64,000 bases of DNA from Halocafeteria seosinensis (lineage: Eukaryota; Sar; Bigyra; Bicosoecida): NCBI GenBank assembly GCA_001687465.1, contig LVLI01000173.1, forward strand, positions 62,001 to 126,000. The letters run 5' to 3'. Of this stretch, positions 42,561 to 54,300 are shown piece by piece. Both the position numbers and the translations under genes were made by a program. How positions within the stretch are numbered: the first letter of the stretch is position 1; each line of letters starts with the position of its first letter. Below the pieces are notes generated by a model. The model had not been told where the DNA came from, did no database searches, and was given only the letters and a program-made list of their open reading frames with translations.

Positions 42561-44924
42561 TCATGCATACTCTTCCAATTTCTTTTTGGACACCAAACTC
42601 CCAGATCTCCCTTGCAAATATCTGTGTCGTCGTTTTCCTGTCACAGTTCTGCTGCTTTGCCACTGTTTGCAGGATATCTTTGGCAACTGAATCTTACGTG
42701 CGTTGGTAACATTTGCTACATAAGGTGAAGCAGTGACTTCATGAGTTGCAGACGGAATAAGGCTTTCTGTCGCAGAGAACGTAGCGTTCGAAGGAGGTAC
42801 CATTGCTGTTATCAGTTTGCTGTACGTACATGAAGGAGATGGGGTTTCTGTCCGAAAAGGTGAAATAGATACTGAGCCTCTTTGGGTCTTCGAGGGACTA
42901 AAGCTGGGGGTCATCGTCGAAGTGGGTGTACGAATCATAGACGTACTGGAAGGCATGGACTGTGAGCTAATATTCGCGGACTTCGGACTGCGACTGGACA
43001 AAGGAGATGCGGTTCTCGTCCAAGAAGGAAATCCTGACTCTGCCGGTGTAATCGAAGCTGTAGCAGTGCTTGTCGAAGAGGGACTTGGGCTTGGAGAAAC
43101 GCGGGGCAATTGAAAACGCAAAACTGGTAGATTGTCGCTCCCGTTCAAAGCCCAGTACTCATCGCTCCATGGCTTAAATAGTTGACCTTGGATGTCATCC
43201 AAATCACCTGAATTGCCTGTAGCATTCAAATTGGCATCTTCGTATACCCCAGCTATTCGTTCCTGGCGAATATCATTGTAGACAGAGTATTTCACCCGTA
43301 TATCATGCCTGGACTCAATGACTATGCTTCCGATAATTCCACCAGCTGTTCCCCCTTGCAAACTTCCCGATGCGTACGAATTCGTGATGTGAACCTTTCC
43401 TATATCTGTAGTTGGGTCTCCCCCAGTGTTTCCACCCGTGATACCTCCAGCTTTGTCTCCACTAATATCCCCTCGGGAATAGCAATTCGAAATGTAGACT
43501 TCACCAAGAGTCTCTGCGGTGTTGAATCCAGTGATACCACCAGCTGCTCCGGAAGATATTCGCCCCGTACTATAGCATTGATCAATGCGAAGAAACCCAG
43601 ACGACGAAGCAGCCGTGGCACCTACAATGCCACCACTGTTTTCAGAGGTTGCAGTACCAAGAATCGGAGCAAGATCTCCAGTAGAGTAGGATTGTGAGAT
43701 ATGTACTAGCCCGTCACCATACCCCGCAGAGGACCCACAAATTCCGCCACTGGAAGAGCCTGCTATTTGCCCCCTAGAATAACACTGCGTTATATACACG
43801 GTTCCCCCATCTTTGCCTGTATTTGCTCCAGTTATACCACCTCCTTTATCGGCTATATTACCTGTTGAATAGCAATTGGAAATTTTGATCTGTCCATAAC
43901 CTTGACCACAACCAAATCCACATATTCCACCCCCATCCACACCAATGTCCCCTGTTGAGCTGCACGAATCTATTTCAAAATACTTTTGCTGCTTTCCTAC
44001 AATGAATCCTCCCTTCGCTGACGCTTTCCCATTCTTTATGTGCACATTGCGTATCAATGGGGCGTCCAGAAACGAGCCGACATCTGCGCGAATCCTAAGC
44101 AACCCATTAAACGCGTTAACACCTGATAAATCAATCATGCTTTCGGCTCCGCCATCGAATGTCTCATTGACACCTAGGGAGATATAATGGCCTCCTGTAT
44201 ATGACTGAGATTTCCAGCTCAATACAGAGCAATTCATCTGGAATAGTTGACTTCCAGGGAAGAACTGAAAGCATTCTTCGCGTCCATCTTGTATACTCCC
44301 CCTCAAATCTAGTAAGTCGCCTGCCGAAATAACAAGTGAACCTGATTTCATTGCGGCTATTGATACTCCCACGGCGAAGAAAGAGGACCAGTGACTTCTT
44401 GTCGTCCGGGAAGGAGAAAGAGGCTGTTTGATCTTTCTGCGTTGACTAGGTTCTGAAGGGGGCATGATATCAGAGTCAAACCTCATTCCCATTTGTATCG
44501 GTAGACCCACAATGAATTGCGGCAAAGACCACTTTCCCAGACTCCATCGATCACTCATTTCGCCCACTCCATAGCGCATTTGTGATGCGGCAATGGTACT
44601 GGCGACCATAACTGGTGCCTTAGTTGGTGCTGTCGACCATGGTGCTTCGAGTAAAGCTCTCTTGTTGATGGGAGCTGCAGCTGGCTTCCAGTTCACAGAA
44701 TACCCTAATTGCGGTACCAATATTTCGTCTCGCTTGCACCATTCGTCTTCCAGTACTATCTGGTGAACCAACTGTGTATGTCCATCACTTGTTGTTTGCT
44801 TCTGCTCTTCCTCCTCATCCAATGGCTTCTTGCTACACTTCCCGTTCGATTCTCGGAGCCGGAAAAAAAGCACCACCACCGACGCTGCGACCACCAATAT
44901 CGGTATCAACCACCACCATTGCAT
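42561..44924 (-). CDS. GLUG-repeat surface protein with N-terminal anchor, STP stalk and LPKISC tail
   Basis: ATG 44924 on the minus strand, 787 residues. It begins with a membrane segment right at the N-terminus (WWWLIPILVVAASVVVLFF), then a charged region, then a second hydrophobic stretch before the entry LDLRGSI. Standard module order: NETFDGG, APLIRNVH, IDSCSSTG, about seven GLUG repeats, YSVYND, GQLFKPWSDEYW, LPVLRFQLP. The STP stalk is about 110 residues. The tail contains LPKISC, as in the gene at 3654-6011, followed by a basic stretch with KRRHRYL. If the first segment is a signal anchor, the protein would be a type II membrane protein with the stalk outward. It ends only 126 bases from the end of the convergent copy A receptor. 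Confidence 0.87.
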   Translation of the reverse strand: MQWWWLIPILVVAASVVVLFFRLRESNGKCSKKPLDEEEEQKQTTSDGHTQLVHQIVLEDEWCKRDEILVPQLGYSVNWKPAAAPINKRALLEAPWSTAPTKAPVMVASTIAASQMRYGVGEMSDRWSLGKWSLPQFIVGLPIQMGMRFDSDIMPPSEPSQRRKIKQPLSPSRTTRSHWSSFFAVGVSIAAMKSGSLVISAGDLLDLRGSIQDGREECFQFFPGSQLFQMNCSVLSWKSQSYTGGHYISLGVNETFDGGAESMIDLSGVNAFNGLLRIRADVGSFLDAPLIRNVHIKNGKASAKGGFIVGKQQKYFEIDSCSSTGDIGVDGGGICGFGCGQGYGQIKISNCYSTGNIADKGGGITGANTGKDGGTVYITQCYSRGQIAGSSSGGICGSSAGYGDGLVHISQSYSTGDLAPILGTATSENSGGIVGATAASSSGFLRIDQCYSTGRISSGAAGGITGFNTAETLGEVYISNCYSRGDISGDKAGGITGGNTGGDPTTDIGKVHITNSYASGSLQGGTAGGIIGSIVIESRHDIRVKYSVYNDIRQERIAGVYEDANLNATGNSGDLDDIQGQLFKPWSDEYWALNGSDNLPVLRFQLPRVSPSPSPSSTSTATASITPAESGFPSWTRTASPLSSRSPKSANISSQSMPSSTSMIRTPTSTMTPSFSPSKTQRGSVSISPFRTETPSPSCTYSKLITAMVPPSNATFSATESLIPSATHEVTASPYVANVTNARKIQLPKISCKQWQSSRTVTGKRRHRYLQGRSGSLVSKKKLEEYA

Positions 44925-45611
44925 GCTCTACTCTGTTCTCGTAAAAGGATGGCAAGGTTTGAAAAACAATACTGAGCCTTGGGAGCTACTCTTTACAGTA
45001 TCCTGGAACTTCCTGGAAGTTGTCACTAGTGTACGTGTATACCCTTGAGACGGTATTCAGGAATCGATGGTCGAATTTCGATTTTTTTTCTCTTCAACCA
45101 TGGGTTCAGATTCCCCACGGCAAAGTATTTCTAACCCTTGCAATGACTCTGGATCAACAAAACTAACGTATATTACACCTCGTGGAAGAGGTGGGGCGGA
45201 ATTTTCGGAATCCGGGACATGTCAATCATTTATTTGCCTTAGATTTTCTCACGGATAATTCAATGAATGGGGTCAAATCCTTTATACACAGATAGTACTC
45301 GATATCTTGAATCTATTGGTGTATATTATATTGTTAAGTATGCACTGAAGCGTGCAACAAAGTACGGACAAGCCGGGACAAACGAGGGCGCAACTTCAAC
45401 CTCGGCGGGGTATCGAGGAATTGCCGCCGAGGAAGTCAGGAATCCCTTGTGGCCGTTCCAGTGACACTGACCACAACTGGAGCGGGTATACCAAAAGGAA
45501 TCAAAAACTAAGCAACCATCGATGATATGAATGGTGCGCAAAGTTGGGTGGTTGAAAGGGGCATAACCTGCCTGGAATTCGCAACTCAGTAGGACAAGTC
45601 CATCAGCTAAT
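44925..45611. other. intergenic, no gene seen
   Basis: Between two minus-strand GLUG genes. A short ORF (45267-45464, +) has no recognisable content. Presumably the promoter of the gene at 42561-44924. Confidence 0.45.
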
Positions 45612-47165
45612 CTAACGATGCTGCCGAGGCTGGCGGGCGAGCAATCTCACCGATCGCTTTCCCCGTTGAACTGGAAGCGTATCTTGCCAGGAGTCACGCG
45701 GGAACACAACTGTTGGAGTAGAACTTGAAGCGCTCCTCCTCGTTGTACTCGAAGACGTGCTGGGCGTAATTGTTGCCGAGCACGAAGGAGTCTCCCTGAC
45801 ATTACTTGCAGAAGGTGTTGGAGAAGTTGATGGGGTGGAAGTCGGTAACTGGAATTGAAGAATTGGCAAACTATGAGGATCCTTAATGGCCCAAACACTC
45901 TCATCCCATGGCCGTATTCCATCATACGCATATAACTGGCCTCGTATTTCCGACAAATTGCCTGAGTTCCCTACAGCTGTAAGGTGATTGGCTGGGTCTG
46001 AGCCCATCAAAGCCGTGCCATTGTTTCCATTGTACACCGAGTACGTCACTTCAATTACTCCGCGAGTTTGTTCATGGATAGTTCCTACAATTCCTCCTGT
46101 AGATCCGATAGCGCTTATTAGTCCAGAGGAATAAGTGTTACTAACGATCAGATTGCCTGTGGCCTCATCGGGACCTTCTTGGGGATTTCCTCCAGGGAAT
46201 TTGCCGGCGATCCCTCCCGCTTCTTCGCCTTGAATGAGCCCTGTTGTGTAGCAATCTGTAATGTACACAGTTCCATTATGCTCGCCTGCATCATGTCCAG
46301 CAATTCCACCACTGTCGGGTTGCATCAGGTTCCCAGTGGTGTAGCATTGTTGGATATGCACAATTCCCCGTGAGTGGCCCGCGTTGCCAGCTACGATCCC
46401 GCCGCTAGCATGACCGAGAATGTTTCCGGAAGAATATGATTGACTAATGTTCAACTGACCTTGTGCGTTCGCAGGACGGTGTCCGCATATTCCACCTGCG
46501 CCGTTTCCTGTGATTTCCCCGGTAGAGTAGCATCTGTGTATGTGGACAATTCCACTTAATTCCCCTATATGCACTCCCGTTATTCCACCAGCAAAATTTT
46601 CGATAGGCCCTGTCGCAATGCAATTCGAGATTCTAATTTGGCCGTGGTCAAAGCCACCTCTAGAACCACATATACCACCACCCTTCTCACTGATAATCCC
46701 CGTTGAGCTACATGAGTCAACGATGAAGAACCGCTGCCTGGGTTGCACGATGAATCCGCCATGTTGCGCAAGACTTCCGTTCTGCACATGAACATTTTGA
46801 ATTGTCGGAGCCTTCTCGAAAGAATCGACGTCAGCATTCAGTGTAAATATTCCCTTGAATTCGACGATACCCTTCAAACTGATTATGTTCGCATGTCCTC
46901 CACCTTCAAATACTTCATTTGCGGCAAGGGAAACGTGATGTTCGTGAGTATACTGACTGCTCCATTCCAGAATGCTGCAATTTAGGACAAACATGCGTCT
47001 CTCCAAAATATATCGAAAACAGGGTTCCTCTCCGGCAATGATACTGCTTCGCAAGTCTGTAGCCAAACAGGAGTTGCCCAATGATAACAGTGCAGCAGCA
47101 CCAACCGTATTGAGAAAGACCAACAACGGGGGCACTCGTCCGCTGCGTTTGTCGCCAGGTTGCAT
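45612..47165 (-). CDS. secreted GLUG-repeat protein with short STP stalk and LPVQRGKR tail
   Basis: The first ATG in frame (47165) gives 517 residues. The frame opens further upstream without an ATG. The leader is a clean signal peptide (PPLLVFLNTVGAAALLSLG) ending a few residues before TDLRSSI. Module order: NEVFEGG, APTIQNVH, VDSCSSTG, about seven GLUG repeats, YSVYNG, GQLYAYDGIRPW, LPILQFQLP. The stalk is the shortest of the family (about 50 residues). The tail reads TLPVQRGKRSVRLL and has no cysteine. This is the most compact member and the best candidate for the basic domain plan: signal, beta-helix, stalk, basic tail. It is divergent to the large receptor gene starting at 48351. Confidence 0.87.
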   Translation of the reverse strand: MQPGDKRSGRVPPLLVFLNTVGAAALLSLGNSCLATDLRSSIIAGEEPCFRYILERRMFVLNCSILEWSSQYTHEHHVSLAANEVFEGGGHANIISLKGIVEFKGIFTLNADVDSFEKAPTIQNVHVQNGSLAQHGGFIVQPRQRFFIVDSCSSTGIISEKGGGICGSRGGFDHGQIRISNCIATGPIENFAGGITGVHIGELSGIVHIHRCYSTGEITGNGAGGICGHRPANAQGQLNISQSYSSGNILGHASGGIVAGNAGHSRGIVHIQQCYTTGNLMQPDSGGIAGHDAGEHNGTVYITDCYTTGLIQGEEAGGIAGKFPGGNPQEGPDEATGNLIVSNTYSSGLISAIGSTGGIVGTIHEQTRGVIEVTYSVYNGNNGTALMGSDPANHLTAVGNSGNLSEIRGQLYAYDGIRPWDESVWAIKDPHSLPILQFQLPTSTPSTSPTPSASNVRETPSCSATITPSTSSSTTRRSASSSTPTVVFPRDSWQDTLPVQRGKRSVRLLARQPRQHR

Positions 47166-47579
47166 AGCGAGCAGCTTTGTTTGCGGCTGCAGTTTTGAGA
47201 GGTCTATCCGACCAAGAAGCAATGGATCATGTGGATGCGTGCAGACATTCACTCGATGGACGGAAGCCAACGACCATAATTACTGTACCGAAGTTGCTGT
47301 AACAAAGCTTCTCAAACACGTGCGGGCCTTACTGTGTATCTCCTCCGGAAAGTTCCTACCATCACTATTCAAGTTCCCTTCCCTGTACAATCCATACCGA
47401 TCCTTTGTTGCTGTTTGAGGTTCTCCTACCAGTCGGAAAGTTGAAGTGCGTTTTCCGACACAGCATGGTGTGGTACCGTGAGTTCCAAACTGCCTCCAGT
47501 ACCGTTTCCATTCAGTGCAATGGATCCACTCTGGGGACTTAGCTATAGTGGTAAATACCACCAGAAGTGGCCATTTTTT

Positions 47580-47617
<38 letters not shown>

Positions 47618-48350
47618 CCAAGGGGATGGTGACGGTAGGAATTGAGTCGGGATTTCAGTTCCGCCACCCCCTCCTGCTGCTGTTATTCCTGTGGCACTTT
47701 GGAGGATTGTCCGGTGTGAAATGTATACAACTACCAAAAAAAATAAAAAAAATGGAGTAGGTAGATGGTAGCAACGGAGACAGAGAATGATATACGCATC
47801 GTTGGGGCTCGTCAAGAGGCACCGGGGGCGGCAATTTCCGGTTTTTTGGGACCCATAAACGCTTTTGTTAGACACCGTCCGTGCGGGTAGCTTTGCCCTT
47901 GTTAATTGTAAGTGGTTGATGCTTCCGTTTCCGGTAGCGGACTAGATATATTTCGTATGAGACTTCCGAGTGTTTCTTGGATTTCACGGGAAACTCCTAA
48001 GGGCAAAACCAAAGGGAACAAAAAGGGTATTTTCCTGAAACGTGGTTCGCTAACGTGGTTCGCTATACATACTTCCTCTCAGGCTCTTTGAAGAGTTTTT
48101 TTCGCACGTAGTTTAAAGTGGTAGTTCCTACCAGCCATGTGGGTTGGCGGCAATACGCCAACGAGCTGACGAGAATTCTCAGCTCCATGTGGGCTGGTGA
48201 GCATTTGGCTTCTTCTCCGAACTGTATGTCATATATTTCATTTCATGCACGCAGGAAGAAAGTATCCACCATTGCTCGCGTTTTTGTGGTTTACCGTTTA
48301 CTGTTGTTGGACGCAGAACATCCACTGCTACTTTGCTTCGTTTCCAGGAA
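47166..48350. other. divergent promoter region with CA microsatellite
   Basis: Between the minus-strand GLUG gene and the plus-strand copy B receptor. It contains a (CA)16 tract and a doublet of CGTGGTTCGCTA near 48041-48066. No gene is recognised. TTTCCAG at 48341-48347 just before the ATG of copy B could be an acceptor of a 5' UTR intron. Confidence 0.5.
47581..47612. repeat. (CA)16 microsatellite
   Basis: Uninterrupted CA dinucleotides, followed by AAAAAG. A likely length-variable marker. Confidence 0.95.
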
Positions 48351-51300
48351 ATGGTTCCCGCACGAGTGAATTTTGCCAGGAATGCGCTATACTGTAAAAC
48401 TTCCGGGCTTTTCCGTTGGCAAAGATGGTCAGGGCCTGCCCCATTCGCGTTGGTACTTTGCAGTGTAGTTTGTGCGTGGTTGGTCTTTGATGGGGTCGTG
48501 GCTACTGGTCAGGGTGGTGATCTACGAGATTACATCATCGGAGGAAACGCAGAATGCATTCATTATGATAGTACATTCAGGATGTTTTACATGAACTGTA
48601 GTATAACATGGACCGACACATACGATGAGGAGGGGTTTATTTCTTTGGGAGCCAACGAGACATTCGAAGGAAATGACCATGAAGTCGACTTGGGAGGGGC
48701 CGTAACCCAGGGGATTTTCGAAACTAACGTGAAAACTCTAGCATCGTTTTCAGAAGCACCTTTAATTCGAAATTTGCGAACGACAGGGGGAATTGTAGAA
48801 CAAGGGGGTGGTTTTCTAATGAAGAAGTCTCAGCGATACTTCCGTATTCATTCTTGTAGCTCGTCAGGCACGGTTGAGGGTGGAGGGGGTGGAATTTGCG
48901 GAATGGAATCAGGGTCCGAAGGAAGAATAGAAATAATTGGGTGTCACTCAACAGCGACATTAGAACGTAAAGCGGGAGGAATCAGTGGAGCGTATACTGC
49001 TAGAAATGGTGGGGTGGCATTGATTCAAAATTGCTCATTTTCAGGAACTCTGGGAGGAACAAATACGGGAGGCATTTGTGGATCACATACAGGAGCAAAC
49101 GGCGGATTGGTCTCTATTACTCGTTCCTTCAGTACGAGTGATATACAAGGAGAGGGTTCTGGTGGAATTGTTGGGACTCGCGTTGGAGATGGTTCCGGTT
49201 TTGTATTCATCGGGCAGTGCTATTCGTTTGGTAACATCGGCGGTACAAACGCCGGAGGAATAACTGGATCGCACACTTCTTCATTCGATGGCTATGTTTT
49301 AATCAAGGAGTCGTATTCTCATGGTACTAGTCAGGCGACAGGTACTGGAGGAATATGTGGAGCGGAAGCTGGTGGCTTTGGCTTCCTCTTTGTCATTGAT
49401 TCCTATGCAGCTGGTGGTGCCACTGGTATTTCTGGGCGTATTTCACTAGAGTCTCGAAAAGTTCATGTTCTAAATTGTGTTTACACTGCAGCCCAGCTTA
49501 GCAAAGGAGCGAGAGGTCCAGACTTTCAAGCCGGAAATTCAAATGACCTTGGGAGCATTACACACACACTCTTAAAAGACGAATCTGGGACGCTGCTGTG
49601 GTCCGAAGAGAGTTGGGTAGCAAATGCCACCGAGGGCGGATTACCGTTGCTACGATTTCAAGTTGAAGACAGTGTACCCCCTGTTAAGATACCATCGTGG
49701 GATCTACGGGATTCAATCATGGACGGAAAGTTTCCCTGCTTAAGCTATTCTAACGATAACAAAACATTCTCGATCCGTTGCGACATAAACTGGACTGATA
49801 CCTTTGACGTAGCAAACTTCATTTCACTAAAAACTGGAGAATTGTTCGATGGAAATCACCATGTGATAGACCTTGCAAACACTATTATCTTTCCCGGAAT
49901 ATTCAGAATAGAACCTATTGGGATTGCTTCCATGTCTGAGTCTCCCCGAATCCGGAATATTCGAACGCGAGGTAGTGAGACAAGTCATGGTGGAGGCTTC
50001 ATTGTAAGACAAGGGCAAAATTGGTTTCACGTAGATTCCTGCGAAAGCACCGGTCGCATTTCAGGGAAGAGAAGTGGTGGCATTGTTGGGTCATCATTGG
50101 ACGAGTCAAATGGTGCTCAAATTGAGGTTTGGGGTTCTACCTCGTCGGGTGACATAGTCGGAGCATCAGCTGGAGGCATAATTGGGGCAGGCAGGAGCGG
50201 CAGTATTACAATCCTCCAGTGCTATTCAACAGGGGAAATCGTTGGCGCAGGATCTGGGGGCATAGCAGGCGATGGTATCACGGGTGTTGCGCATGTTGCG
50301 CAGTGTTATTCGAAAGGTCAGGTCGCGGGCTACGGCTCAGGAGGAATTTGCGGCTCTAATGGGGGAAGGGGTGACACTGGCACACTATCGATATCTGATT
50401 CGTATTCTCTGGGAGATATAATGGGAGATAGATCTGGAGGTATCCTTGGAGATACTGCGGGAGCATCGCAGGGCACCGTAATATTGGAAAACGTGTATGC
50501 TGTCGGTGAACTTGGCACTTCCACTAGTGGAGCTGGTCTAATCGGGTTCTTCGACTCTAGTACATCAGCGATACTGATCACCAATTCCGTGTATAGGCCT
50601 CCAATGTTCATAGGGAATGACAATCTTGTAGATGTAGATTTGCGCAATAACTCAGCGACCTTCGATGATATCAACGGGACTCTGTATTCTGTTGACGGCG
50701 TGCTCCAATGGTCTCCACTCACTTGGGTCGTTATCGGAAGCACTCAACTCCCTATACTTCGCTTTCAGTTGCCCACTCCAACCGCTTCTCCGTCGACGAC
50801 CCCTCTGGCTACAAGTAGCAGCTTACCGTCGGCATCTTGTCCGCCGTCCTCAACAGCGTCTATTACATTGTCACCTACTGGATCAGTTACGCATACCAGT
50901 ACCAGCTCATCTTCGGCAAGCTATCCACCATCCTCGACAGTCACTGGTACGACGTCGTCTTCCCCTACTGGATCCTCTACGCACACTGGTAGCAACTCAG
51001 TTTCGGCATCTTCTTCACCATCCTCAGTCGTGACTAACACTATGTCGCCTTCTCCGTCGCACACAGATACCAGCGCAGCCTCAACGTCTCCTACTGTGAT
51101 CCCGGCAGCCCCTACCACGCTCGCATACTCCTCTTCTGTAGCGCCGTCACGCACAAGCGGTTCCACTTCCTCCGTTTCTCCATGGGTCGCAGCGACAGGC
51201 TCTACAACTCCATCTATGTCAATGTCGGCAACTCCCCTGGAAGAGTCACAAGCGCGGAATGACGTCCAACCACGACAACTGCATGTAAAGTATTCACGTG

Positions 51301-54300
51301 ATAGTACAAGTGCTAGTTCGGTAGTGCTACGCGTTGTGGTGACGGTAACTCTGGGTACGACAGTGGAATGGCAGATATCTGGTTCGGCTTTGGGTGAATC
51401 GCTAGTATCACTTCCACCAAAAAAGCAGTTCTACTTTCCAGGAAGGAAACGCGCTGTTGGGCAACAGATCGTTTTACACCTCGCAGAACTTGGTGCTGGT
51501 GACACAACTGTGACGACTGTGGCAACATTCTCGCATCCAAGAATGGTTTCAAGCACCTTAATACCCGTCAACGTCAACGTTACAGTCTTCCAAGCGAATC
51601 CGGCGGTGGAGTCTTCCATTGTTGATGTAGCCTTAAGCAAGAGCGAGGATAGTGCCACACGCTCCTACCAAATATTCAACTTTGGGTCCCATTTAGTGAC
51701 ATGGGACGTTGAACTTTTCGGTGAACGAGATCGACGCGACAGTGTAACCGGTGTTAACCCTTGGCTTAGCGTGTCTTCTGAGGTTGGAACTGTAGAACCC
51801 CAAAGCAAAACAAGCACGCTTTTGCACTTCTTCCCTCATAACGTTGTGGCAACTGGTGAATACGAAGCATGGATGTTGATCCGCACGAACGCATGGGATA
51901 GTAACCATCTTCAAGGAAGTGAGGAGCTTCCTCCTGAAAGTATACTCTCCCTTGCTAGTTCAACCGCCGGATTAGGGACAGTACACTTTTGGGTAAGAAT
52001 TCGTTTGTCTGTATCATCAGTGTACGTTTGTGCGTTACTATCCAACTTAGTAATTGAGCCTTCTACTACGGCAGAAGCGAGGATGACTGTAGTCAACACG
52101 GACAAGCAAGAAGTTACAGTTTCATTCTCTGATTTTAGTTTGGAACCTATTGACCAGTCCGCGGGTAAAAAAAGTCTATCAGCCCAGAAAGCTATTCCTT
52201 TGTCTTGGAGTCTACTCCCAAACAGAACTGTTCAGCTTGCTCCATGGATGTACTTGTTTCCGTCAGTTGTCCATTTGAAACGGGGATTAAACAAGGACGT
52301 CAGTATTCAGGTTGGATATCCTTCGGTATTGCTCCCTGTAGTGCCGCTGAATGAAACCGTTGCAGTCTCGATTTTGCCAGGGAAGTATAGACTTTCATTT
52401 TCGTCCTCTACTTTCTTGGGTGGGGACTCGACCCATTCTCAAACGGGATCCGCTCGTCATATGATCACATTTGAGGACGTTCCAGGGATACCCCACGGCG
52501 ATAAATCATCTCTGAAGATTTCGAAGACCAAGGCCCTGGTTGGTGAACCCATTCAAGCCTACGTCGAACTGAAAGATGAATTCGGATACGGTCCTACCCA
52601 CGCAATTTTCTCGAACTTGCCCTTCAGTGAAGGGGAGACCAATTTCGTAGCTACAACTGTTCCTCTGATACGAATTGTGGTCGGAGTGAACGCTGATGTA
52701 AACACGGAGGCAAAAGTAATACTCCCAAAGGGATTACAAAACGGGAATAGCATCACTTCTTTGGGGTTCAAACTGATAGGGACAAGTGCTGGGATCTACT
52801 CAGTCGATGTTACTCTCGACGGGCAATCGATCGATGGTAGCCCAAGGAATGTTTCTATAGAAACCGTCAATTGTGAGCGTCCCCATGAAATATTGCATGT
52901 TTCAGGAAGACACTGTGTTTGCCAAGCCGGCTTTCATCGGGATACCAACGCTGCCTGTGTTGCATGTAGCCCGGGAACTTTTCAAGAGCAACAAAACAAT
53001 GCCAGTGCCTGTCCTGTATGCCCGAGAAATACGTTTGCTGAGTCCGGCAGTACAGTTTGCTACCGCTGCCCTAGCGACGGAGTATCCTGTGCAGGAGGCC
53101 GACTGCAATTAGAGAAAGGCGTTTGGTGCGAGGTTTGCGATTCTGAGCCTGATCCTCGCATGTATTTTATTCAAGATCCATCGTTGTTGTTCGACGTTGT
53201 GTTCCATGACTGTGAACCAGCCAACTCATGTAATGTGAATGCTAGTTCCTTTTCGACCTCCTGTTCTGAGGGATATACTGGACCAGCTTGTCGGACATGT
53301 AAGAGTGGTTACAGCCGCAAACAGGATGGCCCATGTGTTAAATGCGATGATGGACATTTCGATACCTTCATCTTTGCGGTCTCGGTGTTATTGTTGCTCA
53401 GTTTTGTTGTTATCATTTCGCTCAAGGCTCATCGCGACGTTCAGTCGTTTTCTGTCGGAATCAGCCTGAGTAAATACGGAGATCCTGGACTCCATAGCGA
53501 TGTAAAGTCATTGCATCATGCAGTACTCCTGGTTTTGGATTATCTGCAGATTTGCGCAATCGTTAGTACGATGAAAATCAATCCTTTCAAGGGTGTGGCC
53601 TCGGGGTTCAGCGATGTATCGTCTCTAGGTACAGTGAGTCCAGCACGGGCAAGTTCCTTCCAGTGTCTCACACATTTATCCCCTACGGACACGACGCTTG
53701 TCATAATGGCATCTCCGCTGCTGGTTATTTTGATCGTCGTTGCCATGCAGGCACTGATAGATTGGCTAATTGTTCGGAGAGATGGACAACCGTTCTCTAG
53801 AACTCTGTGGTTCCAGAGCTCGGCTGTCGCTGTTATCCAAGTGCTTAACTTAGTCCACATGTCGGTCACAGATGCTACGCTAAGAAGCTTTGAGGTATAC
53901 CAACATAAGATTCATTCATCCAGGCGAGCGGCGCTTGATTTAAACGTTGATACTCGAAGTCGTGAATACCGAACGCTGGTGGTGGTGGCGACCCTTTCGT
54001 TGGCCATTTTCGTCATTGGATACCCTCTAGTTGTCGCAATCTACTACATCATAAGATCTTGGAAAGTGACCTCTCGTGCAGTTGCCACCCAATTCTCTCG
54101 GATGACTGGCGGTTATCGGATTCAACGGTATGGATTCTTATGGGACGTTGTGGTCATTATGCGCAAAGTGGCCTTGTTAATAGTAGCTGTCTGGGTGTCC
54201 GCTCCCGTTGAGCAATTCTTGATTTCAACTACCGTACTTTTATTCTCGTTCGCTATGTCAGCCTTCTTATCACCGTACAGGTCCAGCGCAGTAATGATCC

